From NCBI RefSeq assembly GCF_014850975.1, contig NZ_JACXST010000002.1, positions 434,001 to 498,000 on the forward strand: a stretch of DNA of 64,000 nt, written 5' to 3'. The notes under the pieces are model-generated. The model saw only the letters and a list, made by a program, of their open reading frames with translations. It had not been told where the DNA came from and ran no database searches. Made by a program: the position numbers and the translations under genes. This document shows, in pieces, positions 8,626 through 17,248 of the stretch. Every line of letters begins with the position of its first letter. Position 1 is the stretch's first letter. This DNA is from Methylomonas fluvii. Lineage in GTDB: Bacteria > Pseudomonadota > Gammaproteobacteria > Methylococcales > Methylomonadaceae.

Positions 8626-9732
8626 ATGTTGAAGAATTTTTTTAAGAAAAAAGTTACGACAATTGAGACGGAAACTAACTATCCAGCGGTCAATCTCACA
8701 CCAACCGACTTAGAAGAACTCAAAAAGATATTAAGAGCGGCACTTCCGAATATCCAAGCAGAAAATAACCCGCTTGCTTGGTCTTGGGATCCGGACTTAT
8801 GGGTGTCCGGCAAATTGCATTACCTAATCCCGCACGAGGTCGCTACTACAAAGGATATTGCCGAATTTCTAAGATATATCCGTACCGCTTCACTGATTTT
8901 TCCAGGAGGACCATTCATTTGGGATCTCAATTCGCTGGACAATTTAGTGTTTCTACCAACGAGCCACGCGGAACGAAAGCAAAAAACCGGTATCTTTGCC
9001 GCAATTTATTCGGCTAGCGACGAACCATACCAAGCCTACTGCCAATTCGTGGCAGAAATTCTAAGAAACATCAAGAACAACCATGACGAAACCTTAGCCA
9101 ATACCGAGAACAGCGTGCAAAGACGAGCATTGGCCGCTATGAGATCGGCGGCTCAAATTTTGGATTTTCAACGTAGTTTGCGTGCAGGACTTGTCAGCAC
9201 AAGTCCCGAAAACGTCAAATACTTCCTAAGCGATACCGACGAACTCTTGTTCGGCAGGCCTGATAGGCCGGCAACCGTAAAGGTCAAATTCCAACAAGAA
9301 TCGGTATCTGTGGTGCTCCCGCACTACGTGCGTATTTCTAAAACGCCCGCCGACCAGATCGAGGCAACCTTTGGCGAGGATTACATCTGTAGGCTTGAAA
9401 TTTCGAGAGTCCACTCAGATGGTCCGGAATATCCCGAAGAATTTGGAGTATATCTGGTCAAACAATCTGCGGAAAAGCAAGGGATGACGGTCAACTACTC
9501 TGCCGACGGCAAGGCGATAATTCCCGTCCCGCCTTTAATAAAACAAGTACGCGACCAACTGCTTCAGGTTTTTCACTTCACTATTGGCACAAAGCGAAGC
9601 GTATTCACCATGACCCTGACGTGTCCTCCGCTACAAAATCTTCCAGAACAAGAAAAGACTCGAATCAACCAAATCATTAATGGGGTGATCGCAACGCTGA
9701 CCGAAGAGAATCCGACCTCAAAACTCCACTGA
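8626..9732 (+). CDS. Unrecognised 368-residue cytoplasmic protein
   Basis: I do not recognise this protein. It has no signal peptide, membrane helix or nucleotide-binding motif. The N-terminus is basic (LKNFFKKK), followed by a mostly helical region with W-rich stretch LAWSWDPDLWVSG near residue 51, and a beta-rich second half with a hydrophilic tail. It has its own predicted promoter, is isolated between a repeat block and rluB on the other strand, and its DNA is visibly more AT-rich than the neighbouring housekeeping genes. This suggests an accessory gene acquired by transfer. It ends 67 bases before the convergent rluB, with no clear terminator hairpin in the gap. Confidence 0.7.
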   Translation: MLKNFFKKKVTTIETETNYPAVNLTPTDLEELKKILRAALPNIQAENNPLAWSWDPDLWVSGKLHYLIPHEVATTKDIAEFLRYIRTASLIFPGGPFIWDLNSLDNLVFLPTSHAERKQKTGIFAAIYSASDEPYQAYCQFVAEILRNIKNNHDETLANTENSVQRRALAAMRSAAQILDFQRSLRAGLVSTSPENVKYFLSDTDELLFGRPDRPATVKVKFQQESVSVVLPHYVRISKTPADQIEATFGEDYICRLEISRVHSDGPEYPEEFGVYLVKQSAEKQGMTVNYSADGKAIIPVPPLIKQVRDQLLQVFHFTIGTKRSVFTMTLTCPPLQNLPEQEKTRINQIINGVIATLTEENPTSKLH

Positions 9733-9798
9733 ACTATTAAGATCATCGCGTCGCAGCGGACACGGCTTCCGATTGCAGCATCGATTAGTTCAACGCGA

Positions 9799-10686
9799 CT
9801 ACAACCCCACAAACTCCATCAAAGCCGCCAATTCCTTAGCCTCCAATTCATAAAACGAATGCGCCCTAACCCGCTCCGGCAAGGTAACATCGCCGTAGCG
9901 AACCCGGATCAAGCGGCTGACTTTAACCCCCTGCGATTCCCATAAACGCCGCACCAAACGATTCCGCCCTTGCTTCACCGTGGCATAAAACCATTTATTG
10001 GCACCTTCGCCGGCGTAGAAGCTGACGTCTTCGAAATGCGCGGGGCCGTCGTCCAGTTCCACGCCTTGTTTCAGGCGCGCCAGCATCGCATCGTCGACTT
10101 CGCCCAATATCCGCACCGCATATTCGCGCTCGACCTCCTGGGACGGGTGCATCAAGCGGTTGGCCAATTCGCCGTTATTGGTAACTAAAATCATACCGGA
10201 GGTATTGATGTCCAGACGGCCAACCGCTATCCAGCGGCCGACTTGCAGGCGCGGTAGTTGGGTGAAGATCACCGGGCGGCCTTCCGGGTCGCGGCGGGTA
10301 ACCAACTCGCCTACCGGTTTGTGGTACACCAGCACCCTGGTCGGTTGCTCAGCGTATTTTTCCCATTTCACGACCCGGCCATTGATTTGCAGATGGTCGT
10401 CCGGCTTTAAGTGGTAACCCGGTTGCACCGGGTTGCCGTTGACGGTGAGCTTGCCCTCTTCTATCCAGCGCTCGATTTCCCGACGCGAGCCGACGCCGGC
10501 CCGCGCCAGTAGTTTCTGGATGCGCTCGCCGCCGGCTGGCGCGGCTTTAGTGGAGGGTAAGCTTTTCGGTGCCGAGGCCGGCTTCGGCTTGTGGGTCGAA
10601 CTCGGTTTCCGCGGCTGCGGTTTCTGGCTCCGTTTGTCCTGCGGGGCTGACGGGTTGTTCGATCTCGGCGGTTTGCGGTCTTTCAC
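9799..10686 (-). CDS. rluB: 23S rRNA pseudouridine synthase RluB
   Basis: RluB converts uridine 2605 of 23S rRNA (E. coli numbering) to pseudouridine. The S4 RNA-binding domain begins at ERIQKLLARAGVGSRREIE (about residue 54), and the catalytic RsuA-type domain has GRLDINTSGMILVTNNG with the active-site Asp. About 53 residues before S4 are basic and rich in Pro, Ser and Lys, as in many RluB proteins. I keep the GTG start at 10686 because AGGA lies five bases before it. This start is inside scpB, giving a 140-base overlap in different frames. The gene ends the scpA-scpB-rluB run, an order common in gammaproteobacteria. Confidence 0.9.
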   Translation of the reverse strand: MKDRKPPRSNNPSAPQDKRSQKPQPRKPSSTHKPKPASAPKSLPSTKAAPAGGERIQKLLARAGVGSRREIERWIEEGKLTVNGNPVQPGYHLKPDDHLQINGRVVKWEKYAEQPTRVLVYHKPVGELVTRRDPEGRPVIFTQLPRLQVGRWIAVGRLDINTSGMILVTNNGELANRLMHPSQEVEREYAVRILGEVDDAMLARLKQGVELDDGPAHFEDVSFYAGEGANKWFYATVKQGRNRLVRRLWESQGVKVSRLIRVRYGDVTLPERVRAHSFYELEAKELAALMEFVGL

Positions 10687-11245
10687 TGTGGTCCTGCTCG
10701 GGTTGCGGTTGAGGCGAGTTGCCGAAATCGAAATTGACGATTTCTTCCAGCGTCGGTAATTCGCTCAATGAGGTTAAATTGAAATAATCCAGAAATTGCT
10801 TGGTGGTGCCGAATAAAGCCGGCCGGCCCGGTACTTCCTTATGGGCGATGACGCGAATCCACTCCCGTTCCAACAGGGTTTGAATGATGGAACTGCTGAC
10901 GCTGACACCGCGAATATCCTCGATTTCGCCGCGCGTCACCGGCTGGCGGTAGGCGATAATCGCCAAGGTTTCTAAAAGCGCGCGCGAATAACGGGCCGGC
11001 TTTTCCTCGAATAAGCGGGTGACATAAGGCGAGAGGCCCTCGCGCACCTGAAACCGGTAGCCGCTGGCCAATTGCCGCAGGCCGATGGGTCGGTCAGCGT
11101 AGTCGCGGGCGATTTCATCCAGGGCCATTTGTACCGACAAGGTATCGGGTTGTTCCAACTCCGGAAAGGTTTCCTGAATCTGCCTGATCGTCATCGGCCG
11201 ATTAGCGGCAAACAAAATGGCTTCCACGATGCGCTTGGTGTTCAT
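10547..11245 (-). CDS. scpB: Segregation and condensation protein B
   Basis: ScpB binds ScpA and SMC to form the bacterial condensin complex. The family domain starts at MNTKRIVEAILFAANRPMTI and includes the two winged-helix repeats (RYSRALLETLAIIAYRQPVT, and TLLEREWIRVIAHKEVPGRP). I place the start at the ATG 11245, which matches the usual family start; AAAGAG upstream is a weak ribosome binding site. The same frame is open for 208 codons further upstream, back into scpA, so a 440-residue form starting at 11869 is possible and is discussed separately. The C-terminal 55 residues are acidic and low in complexity and overlap the rluB start in another frame. Confidence 0.9.
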   Translation of the reverse strand: MNTKRIVEAILFAANRPMTIRQIQETFPELEQPDTLSVQMALDEIARDYADRPIGLRQLASGYRFQVREGLSPYVTRLFEEKPARYSRALLETLAIIAYRQPVTRGEIEDIRGVSVSSSIIQTLLEREWIRVIAHKEVPGRPALFGTTKQFLDYFNLTSLSELPTLEEIVNFDFGNSPQPQPEQDHSERPQTAEIEQPVSPAGQTEPETAAAETEFDPQAEAGLGTEKLTLH

Positions 11246-11654
11246 GTCGCACTCTTTAGTTATTTCAGGCAGTAGACGGTGGCGTTCGACCACGATGGGT
11301 TGGTAAGTACTGGCGCGAATAATCTCGGCCCAACGCCGCGGTAAGCGGCTTGCGCGCCTAGACTCGCTAACGGCCGCAGCCTCCGGCATGGGCAGTTGCC
11401 AGCTACTCTGCCAACCCGACTGCAAGCGCACCGCGTGCCTAGGGGACGTTGGCAAAACCACCGGCTTGCTTGGTTCTTGGATGTGAACAACCGCGACGCG
11501 CGGCTCGCTGGACCAGTTAGCCGGCAAACGCACGGCTCGACGCTTGACCGGCACGAATATCGTAACCGGCTCGGGCTTGATGCGAGGCTTGCGGGGCGCT
11601 CTGGGTTTGGCCGTGGGAATAACATCATCAACGACGGTTTCGGCTAGCTGCGGA
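11246..11654 (-). other. Coding-like extension between scpA and scpB with three repeats
   Basis: Between the scpA stop and the scpB family start lie 409 bases that stay open in the scpB frame. They translate into a Pro- and Arg-rich sequence with a motif occurring three times: RAVRLPANW, HAVRLQSGW and RASRLPRRW (11330-11539). The pattern is [RH]-A-[VS]-R-L-[PQ]-x-x-W at spacings of 34 and 27 residues. The only ATG that would include all three is at 11869, which lies 215 bases inside scpA; alternative GTG or TTG codons exist in the overlap. It may be an N-terminal extension of ScpB or a separate protein read by coupling from scpA. Confidence 0.55.
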
Positions 11655-12476
11655 TCAGTCCCCGGTGCCGCTATCGACGCGGATTCTGACGTGGATGCCG
11701 GCGTAGGGTTCGGACTGGAAGATGTCGATGATGCGTTCCTTGGAGAGTTCAAGGATGGCAAGAAACGCGACAACCACTCCGTTTTTTCCTTCACTTCGGG
11801 TAAAACACGCTGCGAAAGGGAGCTGATTTGCTCCGTTAAGTTTTTCCAAAATGGCTGCCATTCGTTCACGGACTGATAGGGGTTCTTTGGTTATTTGATG
11901 GTGGGTAAGCCTCTCGGCGCGCTTCAGTATGTCCTGGAAGGCCAGCAGCAGTTCCTTGAGTTGCACATCCGGCAAAATTTGCTGTACATCCACGGTCGAA
12001 GTGTCAACGCCAAATTCAAAGGTGTCGCGCTCGTTTCGCGGCAGCTGGTCGATTTCTTCCGCCACTTTTTTGATCGCTTCGTATTCCTGCAACTTGCGGA
12101 TCAAAAACGCTCGCGGGTCTTCCTCTTCTTCCTCGCTTTCCGGCTGTCTAGGCAACAACATCCGCGATTTGATCTCCGCCAGCAATGCGGCCATTACCAG
12201 ATATTCTGCGGCCAGCTCCAGACGCAGATTTTCCATCATGTCGATATAGGCAATATATTGCCGGGTAATCTGGGCGATGGGGATGTCGAGAATATCCAGA
12301 TTCTGCCGGCGAATCAAATACAACAGCAAATCCAGCGGCCCTTCGAACGCGTCCAAAAATACTTCCAACGCATCCGGGGGAATATAAAGGTCTTCCGGTA
12401 AATCCTGATAAGGCTGGCCTTGCACCAACGCCAGAGGCGGCAGCGCGGCTTCAACCGGTAATGCTACTTCGTTCAA
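11655..12476 (-). CDS. scpA: Segregation and condensation protein A
   Basis: ScpA is the kleisin subunit that bridges SMC heads in condensin. The N-terminal kleisin region is seen in FEGPLDLLLYLIRRQNLDILD (about residue 44 onward), followed by a charged acidic segment ESEEEEEDPRAF and the C-terminal winged helix (PFAACFTRSEGKNGVVVAFL). The length of 273 residues is usual. It starts 2 bases after the M50 protease gene and is followed by the extended scpB frame. The first 35 residues (Leu- and Pro-rich) are not conserved, so a slightly later start is possible. Confidence 0.92.
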   Translation of the reverse strand: MNEVALPVEAALPPLALVQGQPYQDLPEDLYIPPDALEVFLDAFEGPLDLLLYLIRRQNLDILDIPIAQITRQYIAYIDMMENLRLELAAEYLVMAALLAEIKSRMLLPRQPESEEEEEDPRAFLIRKLQEYEAIKKVAEEIDQLPRNERDTFEFGVDTSTVDVQQILPDVQLKELLLAFQDILKRAERLTHHQITKEPLSVRERMAAILEKLNGANQLPFAACFTRSEGKNGVVVAFLAILELSKERIIDIFQSEPYAGIHVRIRVDSGTGD

Positions 12477-12478
12477 AA

Positions 12479-13132
12479 CTACATGCCCGCCAAACTAAAA
12501 AATAATTGTTGGGCGTAGTACATCGGATAAGCCAGCAAATATTGCAACACGTCGGTAGCGAGTAATATCAACAAAAAAATAAAACCAAACCGTTCCAAAC
12601 GATTGTATTGCCAGGCCCAATAATCCGATAGCACCCCGGACAAAATCCGGCTGCCGTCCAACGGCGGAATCGGCAAAAGATTGATCAAAGCCAAAACCAA
12701 ATTGATGCTGATGCCGGCGACACCGCTGTAAATTAACGGGAAGGAGATATATTCGATTTCCAACATCACACCGATTCTAGCCAGCAAAGCCCAGGCCATC
12801 GCCATCAATAGATTGGAAAGGGGGCCGGCTACCGCCACAATCGCCATCGCTTGGCGCGGCTTTTTAAACGCGCGCGGATCGACCGGCACCGGCTTGGCCC
12901 AACCGAACACGAAGCCAGTAAAGGTAAGCAATAACAAACCGGGGATAATCAGCGTACCCAGCACATCGATATGTTTGAGAGGATTCAGCGTTAAGCGGCC
13001 TTGATCGGCAGCGGTGTTATCGCCCAATTTCTTCGCGACCCAACCGTGTGCCACCTCGTGACCGGTGATCGCAAAAATCACCGGCAGAATCCACACCACG
13101 ATCCTTTGTATCAGAGTTAATTCGTCCATCAT
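12479..13132 (-). CDS. Site-2-type M50 zinc metalloprotease, membrane
   Basis: This is an integral-membrane M50 peptidase of the group commonly found beside scpA. The zinc motif HEVAH is at residues 25-29 (HExxH), the NPLKH segment follows at about residue 49, and the second ligand region DGSRIL (preceded by PIPP) is near residue 159. At least five hydrophobic segments are visible. Family members cleave proteins within the membrane, but the substrate of this subgroup is unknown. The gene lies between yciO (5 bases upstream) and scpA (2 bases downstream), so it belongs to the same transcript. Two consecutive Met codons leave a one-residue doubt about the start. Confidence 0.88.
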   Translation of the reverse strand: MMDELTLIQRIVVWILPVIFAITGHEVAHGWVAKKLGDNTAADQGRLTLNPLKHIDVLGTLIIPGLLLLTFTGFVFGWAKPVPVDPRAFKKPRQAMAIVAVAGPLSNLLMAMAWALLARIGVMLEIEYISFPLIYSGVAGISINLVLALINLLPIPPLDGSRILSGVLSDYWAWQYNRLERFGFIFLLILLATDVLQYLLAYPMYYAQQLFFSLAGM

Positions 13133-13137
13133 GGCTT

Positions 13138-13758
13138 TTACTCCAACATCGGCGCAATACCGATACCTTGCCGAACAATGTCAATCGACTTGTCGCCGCA
13201 AGCGATGACGGTCGTGGGTTGATATTCGATCACGCCCACGTCTATCACCAGGGCCAACTCTTTTTCCAGCCGCTTTCTGATTTCGTAAGGATCGGCCAAA
13301 GGCTCGTCATCACCGGGCATCATCAACGTGGAGGTCAATAATGGTTCGCCCAGCTGCTCGACCAAGGCTTGCGCCACCGGATGGTCGGTGATTCTGACGC
13401 CTATGGTTTTCTTTTTCGGATGTTGTAAACGGCGCGGCACTTCGCGCGTGGCATCCAGCAAAAACGTAAATGGACCGGGCGTCAGTTTTTTGATCAAGCG
13501 ATGAGCTTCGTTACCCATTTTGGTAAAGTTGGAAACCTGCGACAAGTCGGTGCACAACAGCGTGAAGTTATGATTATCGTCCAGCCGGCGAAGGCTGCGA
13601 ATTTGATCCATCGCCGCCTTATCGCCGATCTGGCAACCCAGCGCGTAGGAAGCTTCCGTGGGGTAGGCTATTACACCGCCTTCGCGCAGGATATTGACCG
13701 CTTGTTGAATCAAACGCGGCTGCGGGTTCTTCGGATGAATTTCGAAATATTGCGCCAT
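13138..13758 (-). CDS. yciO: YciO-type YrdC/Sua5 domain protein
   Basis: The protein has the YrdC/Sua5 fold used to make threonylcarbamoyl-AMP for tRNA t6A modification. The motifs GGVIAYPTEASYALGC (about residue 27) and the KKLTPGPFTFLL segment (about residue 90) form the nucleotide and threonine site. At 206 residues and with this N-terminus it matches YciO rather than TsaC; YciO is a paralogue whose own role is less certain. A gene for a t6A partner, tsaB, lies 82 bases upstream on the same strand, which is suggestive but not proof of joint function. It is the first gene of the M50-scpA-scpB-rluB run. Confidence 0.86.
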   Translation of the reverse strand: MAQYFEIHPKNPQPRLIQQAVNILREGGVIAYPTEASYALGCQIGDKAAMDQIRSLRRLDDNHNFTLLCTDLSQVSNFTKMGNEAHRLIKKLTPGPFTFLLDATREVPRRLQHPKKKTIGVRITDHPVAQALVEQLGEPLLTSTLMMPGDDEPLADPYEIRKRLEKELALVIDVGVIEYQPTTVIACGDKSIDIVRQGIGIAPMLE

Positions 13759-13840
13759 TGGCTAGAAATATCGGCTTGGGTAAAACGACATTGTACCTTA
13801 GAAGAGATTAAAAACGTCGCGAGGCAGTTTTAGTAGCGGG

Positions 13841-14545
13841 TTAGCGGCGCAAATCTTGCTGTCTTTCCGATTGTTTTTTCGCGACTTTATCACGCAGATA
13901 AACCGGCATGGCCTGCTCGACCGGCACAGCCAAACCGCTAGCAAATCCATAAGCGCCCAACTGAGCAATACACGCGGCATGCGGCCAAACCTCAACCTCG
14001 ACACCCAGCACCCGCTCGGCTAAACGCTGGCCCAACTGCTCCGCATAAACGCCCCAGCCGGAGCCTACGCCAAAGCCGGCAAGATCGGGAAAGATCACTT
14101 CGCTGGCTGGCGTCACGGCTTCCGCGCCGATCAACTCCGCCAAGCCTAATTCGTTACGTTGATACACACCCCAAAAAATTTCATCCATCCTTGCGTCCAT
14201 TGCGGTAAAACTCAACTCGGCATCGGCGCGACGATTAAAAAAATCTTGGGCGATGGCCGCCAACGTCGAAACCGGCACCACCGGCAAGTCCGCACCATAG
14301 GCAATGCCCTGCACCACGCCGCCGGCTATTCTGACGCCGGTAAACGAACCGGGTCCGCGACTCAAACCGATGGCGTCCAGTTGTTGCGGTTTAAGCTGGG
14401 CGTCGGCCATTAATTGATCGATCATCGGCAAAATCAGCTTGGTGTGCTCGCGCGGAGCGACGGCAAATTTTTCGGCGATCTCGCCATCGACAAACAAGGC
14501 CGCCGAACAAGCGTCGGTGGAGGTTTCTACTGCCAATAATTTCAA
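13841..14545 (-). CDS. tsaB: tRNA threonylcarbamoyladenosine biosynthesis protein TsaB
   Basis: TsaB is the inactive ASKHA-fold partner of TsaD in the t6A37 tRNA modification complex. The start (MKLLAVETSTDACSAAL) and the PGSFTGVRIAGGVVQGIAY segment at about residue 66 are family signatures. The length of 234 residues is normal. The start codon overlaps the yoaA stop by 4 bases. The yoaA-tsaB adjacency is also seen in E. coli. Confidence 0.95.
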   Translation of the reverse strand: MKLLAVETSTDACSAALFVDGEIAEKFAVAPREHTKLILPMIDQLMADAQLKPQQLDAIGLSRGPGSFTGVRIAGGVVQGIAYGADLPVVPVSTLAAIAQDFFNRRADAELSFTAMDARMDEIFWGVYQRNELGLAELIGAEAVTPASEVIFPDLAGFGVGSGWGVYAEQLGQRLAERVLGVEVEVWPHAACIAQLGAYGFASGLAVPVEQAMPVYLRDKVAKKQSERQQDLRR

Positions 14546-16500
14546 CTACTTTCCTCGCTTGCAAAAAACTGCCGCACGTCGGCTATCTCGCGGCTGCGCT
14601 TCATCGCCGGCACGCTATCTAGAAACATCTGGCCGTATGAACGCTTTAATAACCTGGGGTCGCAGACCATTAGCACACCGCGGTCGTTGACGTCGCGAAT
14701 CAACCGGCCCACACCCTGGCGCAACATGATGATGGCGCTGGGTAGCTGATGCTCGAAAAACGGGTTGCGGCCCTGTTTTTCCATTGCATTCATCCGCGCC
14801 TTCAACACTGGATCGCCGGGCGAGGCAAACGGCAGTTTGTCGATGATGACGCAGGACAAGGCGTCGCCGCGCACGTCCACGCCCTCCCAGAAGCTGGCCG
14901 TCGCCAACAATACCGCGTTGCCCAGTTCCTTGAACTGATCCAGCAACACGCCTTTTGAGCGAGTACCTTGTACCAATATCGGATGATCGAGCTTACCTTC
15001 CAGCAATTGCGCGGCGCGCTGCAAGGCTCGATGACTGGTAAACAGGAAGAACGCCCTGCCCCGGCTGGCTTCCAGCACCGGCAAGGCGAACTCGACAATC
15101 TTATCGGTAAAGTCCGGGTCACTGGGCTGCGGCAGGCCTTTGGGATGGTAGAACAGGGCCTGGTTTGGGTAATCAAACGGACTCTCCCAACTCTGGCTGA
15201 GCGCGCTACTCAAGCCCAAATTCTTGGAAAAATGCACGAAATTGTTGGCCACGCTCAGGGTCGCGGAAGTGAAAATCCAGGTAGCTTTATGCCGGGCCAT
15301 GAAACCGCGAAATTCCTTGGCAATATCCAGCGGCGTGCGACTGAGCGTGAAAGACTTGCTATAAGTCTCGTACCATTTGATCCACTGCCCGTCCTTATCG
15401 TTGATCAGCGTTTCCAGTTGCGCGTCCAGCGCTTCGGCCCTATCGAAGCATGATTCCAAACCCTTGCTGCGCACCGAGGCGCGTTCCAGTTGATCGGTTA
15501 AGCGCGCCAATTGCTTTTGCAAGGATTCCAGTGCACCGGCAATTTTCGGATTGGTTTCGATGTCTTGCCAATCGCCGCGGCGCAATTCCAGACCAAACGC
15601 CAAGCGCAAATCCTTGACTTCGTGCTGCAGGTCCTCGCAGGCGGTGCGCAGGTCAGGCATATCCTTGGCGTCGGTAAAATACTCGGCTAGGCTGTCTTCG
15701 GCCAGATCGACCAATTGTTTGCCGCTAATCGTCACGCCCAAAAAATTGGACGCAGTGTCGGCCAGTTGATGCGCTTCGTCGATGATAACCACCTCGGCAT
15801 CCGGCAACAGTTCGCCGAAGCCGGTTTCGCGGATCGACCAATCGGCGCACAGCAGATGATGATTGACCACCACGATCTCGGCTTCCTGCGCCTGCTTGCG
15901 GGCTTTGGTCAGAAAGCAATCGGCGTAATCGGGGCAGTTTTGCCCCAGGCAGTTGTCGGTGGTGGAGGTGGCGTGAAACCAGACCGGATCGCCATCGTGT
16001 ACGTCGGCGACTTCCGAGACATCGCCGGCCTTGGTGCGCTTCGACCAAGCCTTGATCTGCGCCAACGCCGCCGCGTCTTCCTGGCTGTAGCCGAATGCGG
16101 AATTCAAGGCCTGCTCCAAACGGTAAGTGCAAAGGTAGTTGGCGCGGCCTTTTAACAAGCTGGCTTTGAACGGCCGTCTGCTCAAGGCTTTGCGGATTAC
16201 CGGCAAATCCTTGTTGAATAGCTGGTCTTGCAGATTTTTGGTGCCGGTGGAGACGATGACTTTTTTGCCGGACAGTATGGCCGGAATCAGATAGGCAAAG
16301 GTCTTGCCGGTACCGGTGCCGGCCTCGGCAATCAGGTTTTGCTGCGACTCGATGGCGTAGGCGATTTTTTCGGCCATCTCGATCTGCGCGGCACGCGGCG
16401 AATAACCGCTAATAACCTCGGCTAAGGCACCGCCGTCGCCAAAAACATCGGCCAATTTGCTAGCGGCGCCGGCAAGCGCCGTCGTAGAACCCTCAGCCAC
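14542..16500 (-). CDS. yoaA: DinG-family ATP-dependent helicase YoaA
   Basis: This is an iron-sulfur superfamily 2 DNA helicase of the XPD/DinG type. The Walker A motif GTGTGKT is at residues 61-67 and the DEAH box at 241-244. Four cysteines between them (residues 124, 184, 189 and 195) match the Fe-S cluster ligands. The C-terminal motif VGRLIRD is the helicase arginine-finger region. E. coli YoaA acts with the HolC subunit in repair of blocked forks. The start is GTG, sharing one base with the stop of the preceding lipoprotein gene. Length (652 residues) and the tsaB neighbour favour YoaA over DinG. Confidence 0.92.
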   Translation of the reverse strand: MAEGSTTALAGAASKLADVFGDGGALAEVISGYSPRAAQIEMAEKIAYAIESQQNLIAEAGTGTGKTFAYLIPAILSGKKVIVSTGTKNLQDQLFNKDLPVIRKALSRRPFKASLLKGRANYLCTYRLEQALNSAFGYSQEDAAALAQIKAWSKRTKAGDVSEVADVHDGDPVWFHATSTTDNCLGQNCPDYADCFLTKARKQAQEAEIVVVNHHLLCADWSIRETGFGELLPDAEVVIIDEAHQLADTASNFLGVTISGKQLVDLAEDSLAEYFTDAKDMPDLRTACEDLQHEVKDLRLAFGLELRRGDWQDIETNPKIAGALESLQKQLARLTDQLERASVRSKGLESCFDRAEALDAQLETLINDKDGQWIKWYETYSKSFTLSRTPLDIAKEFRGFMARHKATWIFTSATLSVANNFVHFSKNLGLSSALSQSWESPFDYPNQALFYHPKGLPQPSDPDFTDKIVEFALPVLEASRGRAFFLFTSHRALQRAAQLLEGKLDHPILVQGTRSKGVLLDQFKELGNAVLLATASFWEGVDVRGDALSCVIIDKLPFASPGDPVLKARMNAMEKQGRNPFFEHQLPSAIIMLRQGVGRLIRDVNDRGVLMVCDPRLLKRSYGQMFLDSVPAMKRSREIADVRQFFASEESS

Positions 16501-17222
16501 TAGCGACCGAAAAAGCTATCCGCCTTGGCTTTAGCTTCTCTGGCCCCTTGGGAGTTTTGCTGCATTTGCCGGGCTTCGGCGATCAGCAACCAGCTTTTGC
16601 GTTTCAGATCCAGATCACCACCCGCCAGCAGCGCCGCCTTGCCGGCCAATTCTTCCGCGAGTTGCGGTTTGTTCTGTTTGATTCTGAGCTGCGCCAATTT
16701 ATACGTCAGCGTGGGGTTGCGCGAATCGATGCGTAGCGCCCGTTCCATGACTACCACTGCTGCATCAAGATCTCCGCTATTGCGGCTGCGGTCGGACTCG
16801 CTAATTAAAGCTACCACCGCCGGAGGTGTGCCACTGGGGATACGTGCGTCTTCTATGACAAACCTCGGTGCCGGCGCAGTTGCTGTAGCCACCGCCGCGG
16901 GAGCCGGTGCCGACAGAGCCGAACTGGCTGGCGCAGGTGGCGGAATATCGGCCGGCGGCATCAAGGGCTCGGCGCGAAAGGTCGGCAGATTCGGTTCATC
17001 TTTAAAGTTATTGCTGACACTTTCGATGGGATAGGTGGCAGTATCGGGAGTAGACACCGGTTTTTTAGCCGTGGTTGCGGGTGCTTTGTTTGCCGCCGAT
17101 TTTTTAGACGGGGCTTTTTTGGCCGGTACGCTGCCGGCCACCGGCGGTTCTGAGCCGGGATTACTACACGCCGTTAATATCAGTAACAGAGGGCACAAAA
17201 TTAACAGAGATTTTTTTTTCAT
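16500..17222 (-). CDS. TPR-containing lipoprotein
   Basis: The N-terminus MKKKSLLILCPLLLILTAC is a lipoprotein signal with lipidated Cys 19. A long Pro-, Ala- and Ser-rich disordered linker follows (about residues 20-125), then a tetratricopeptide-type helical domain (ALRIDSRNPTLTYKLAQLRI). The aspartate-free residues after the lipidated Cys (SNPG) would allow outer-membrane sorting, but this is inference. Proteins of this type act as periplasmic scaffolds; the partner is unknown. It lies 26 bases after the 179-residue gene and abuts yoaA, so the four genes from 17788 to 13841 are probably one transcript. Confidence 0.82.
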   Translation of the reverse strand: MKKKSLLILCPLLLILTACSNPGSEPPVAGSVPAKKAPSKKSAANKAPATTAKKPVSTPDTATYPIESVSNNFKDEPNLPTFRAEPLMPPADIPPPAPASSALSAPAPAAVATATAPAPRFVIEDARIPSGTPPAVVALISESDRSRNSGDLDAAVVVMERALRIDSRNPTLTYKLAQLRIKQNKPQLAEELAGKAALLAGGDLDLKRKSWLLIAEARQMQQNSQGAREAKAKADSFFGR

Positions 17223-17248
17223 TTACGATTTGAGTAGCCAAGTAAAAA

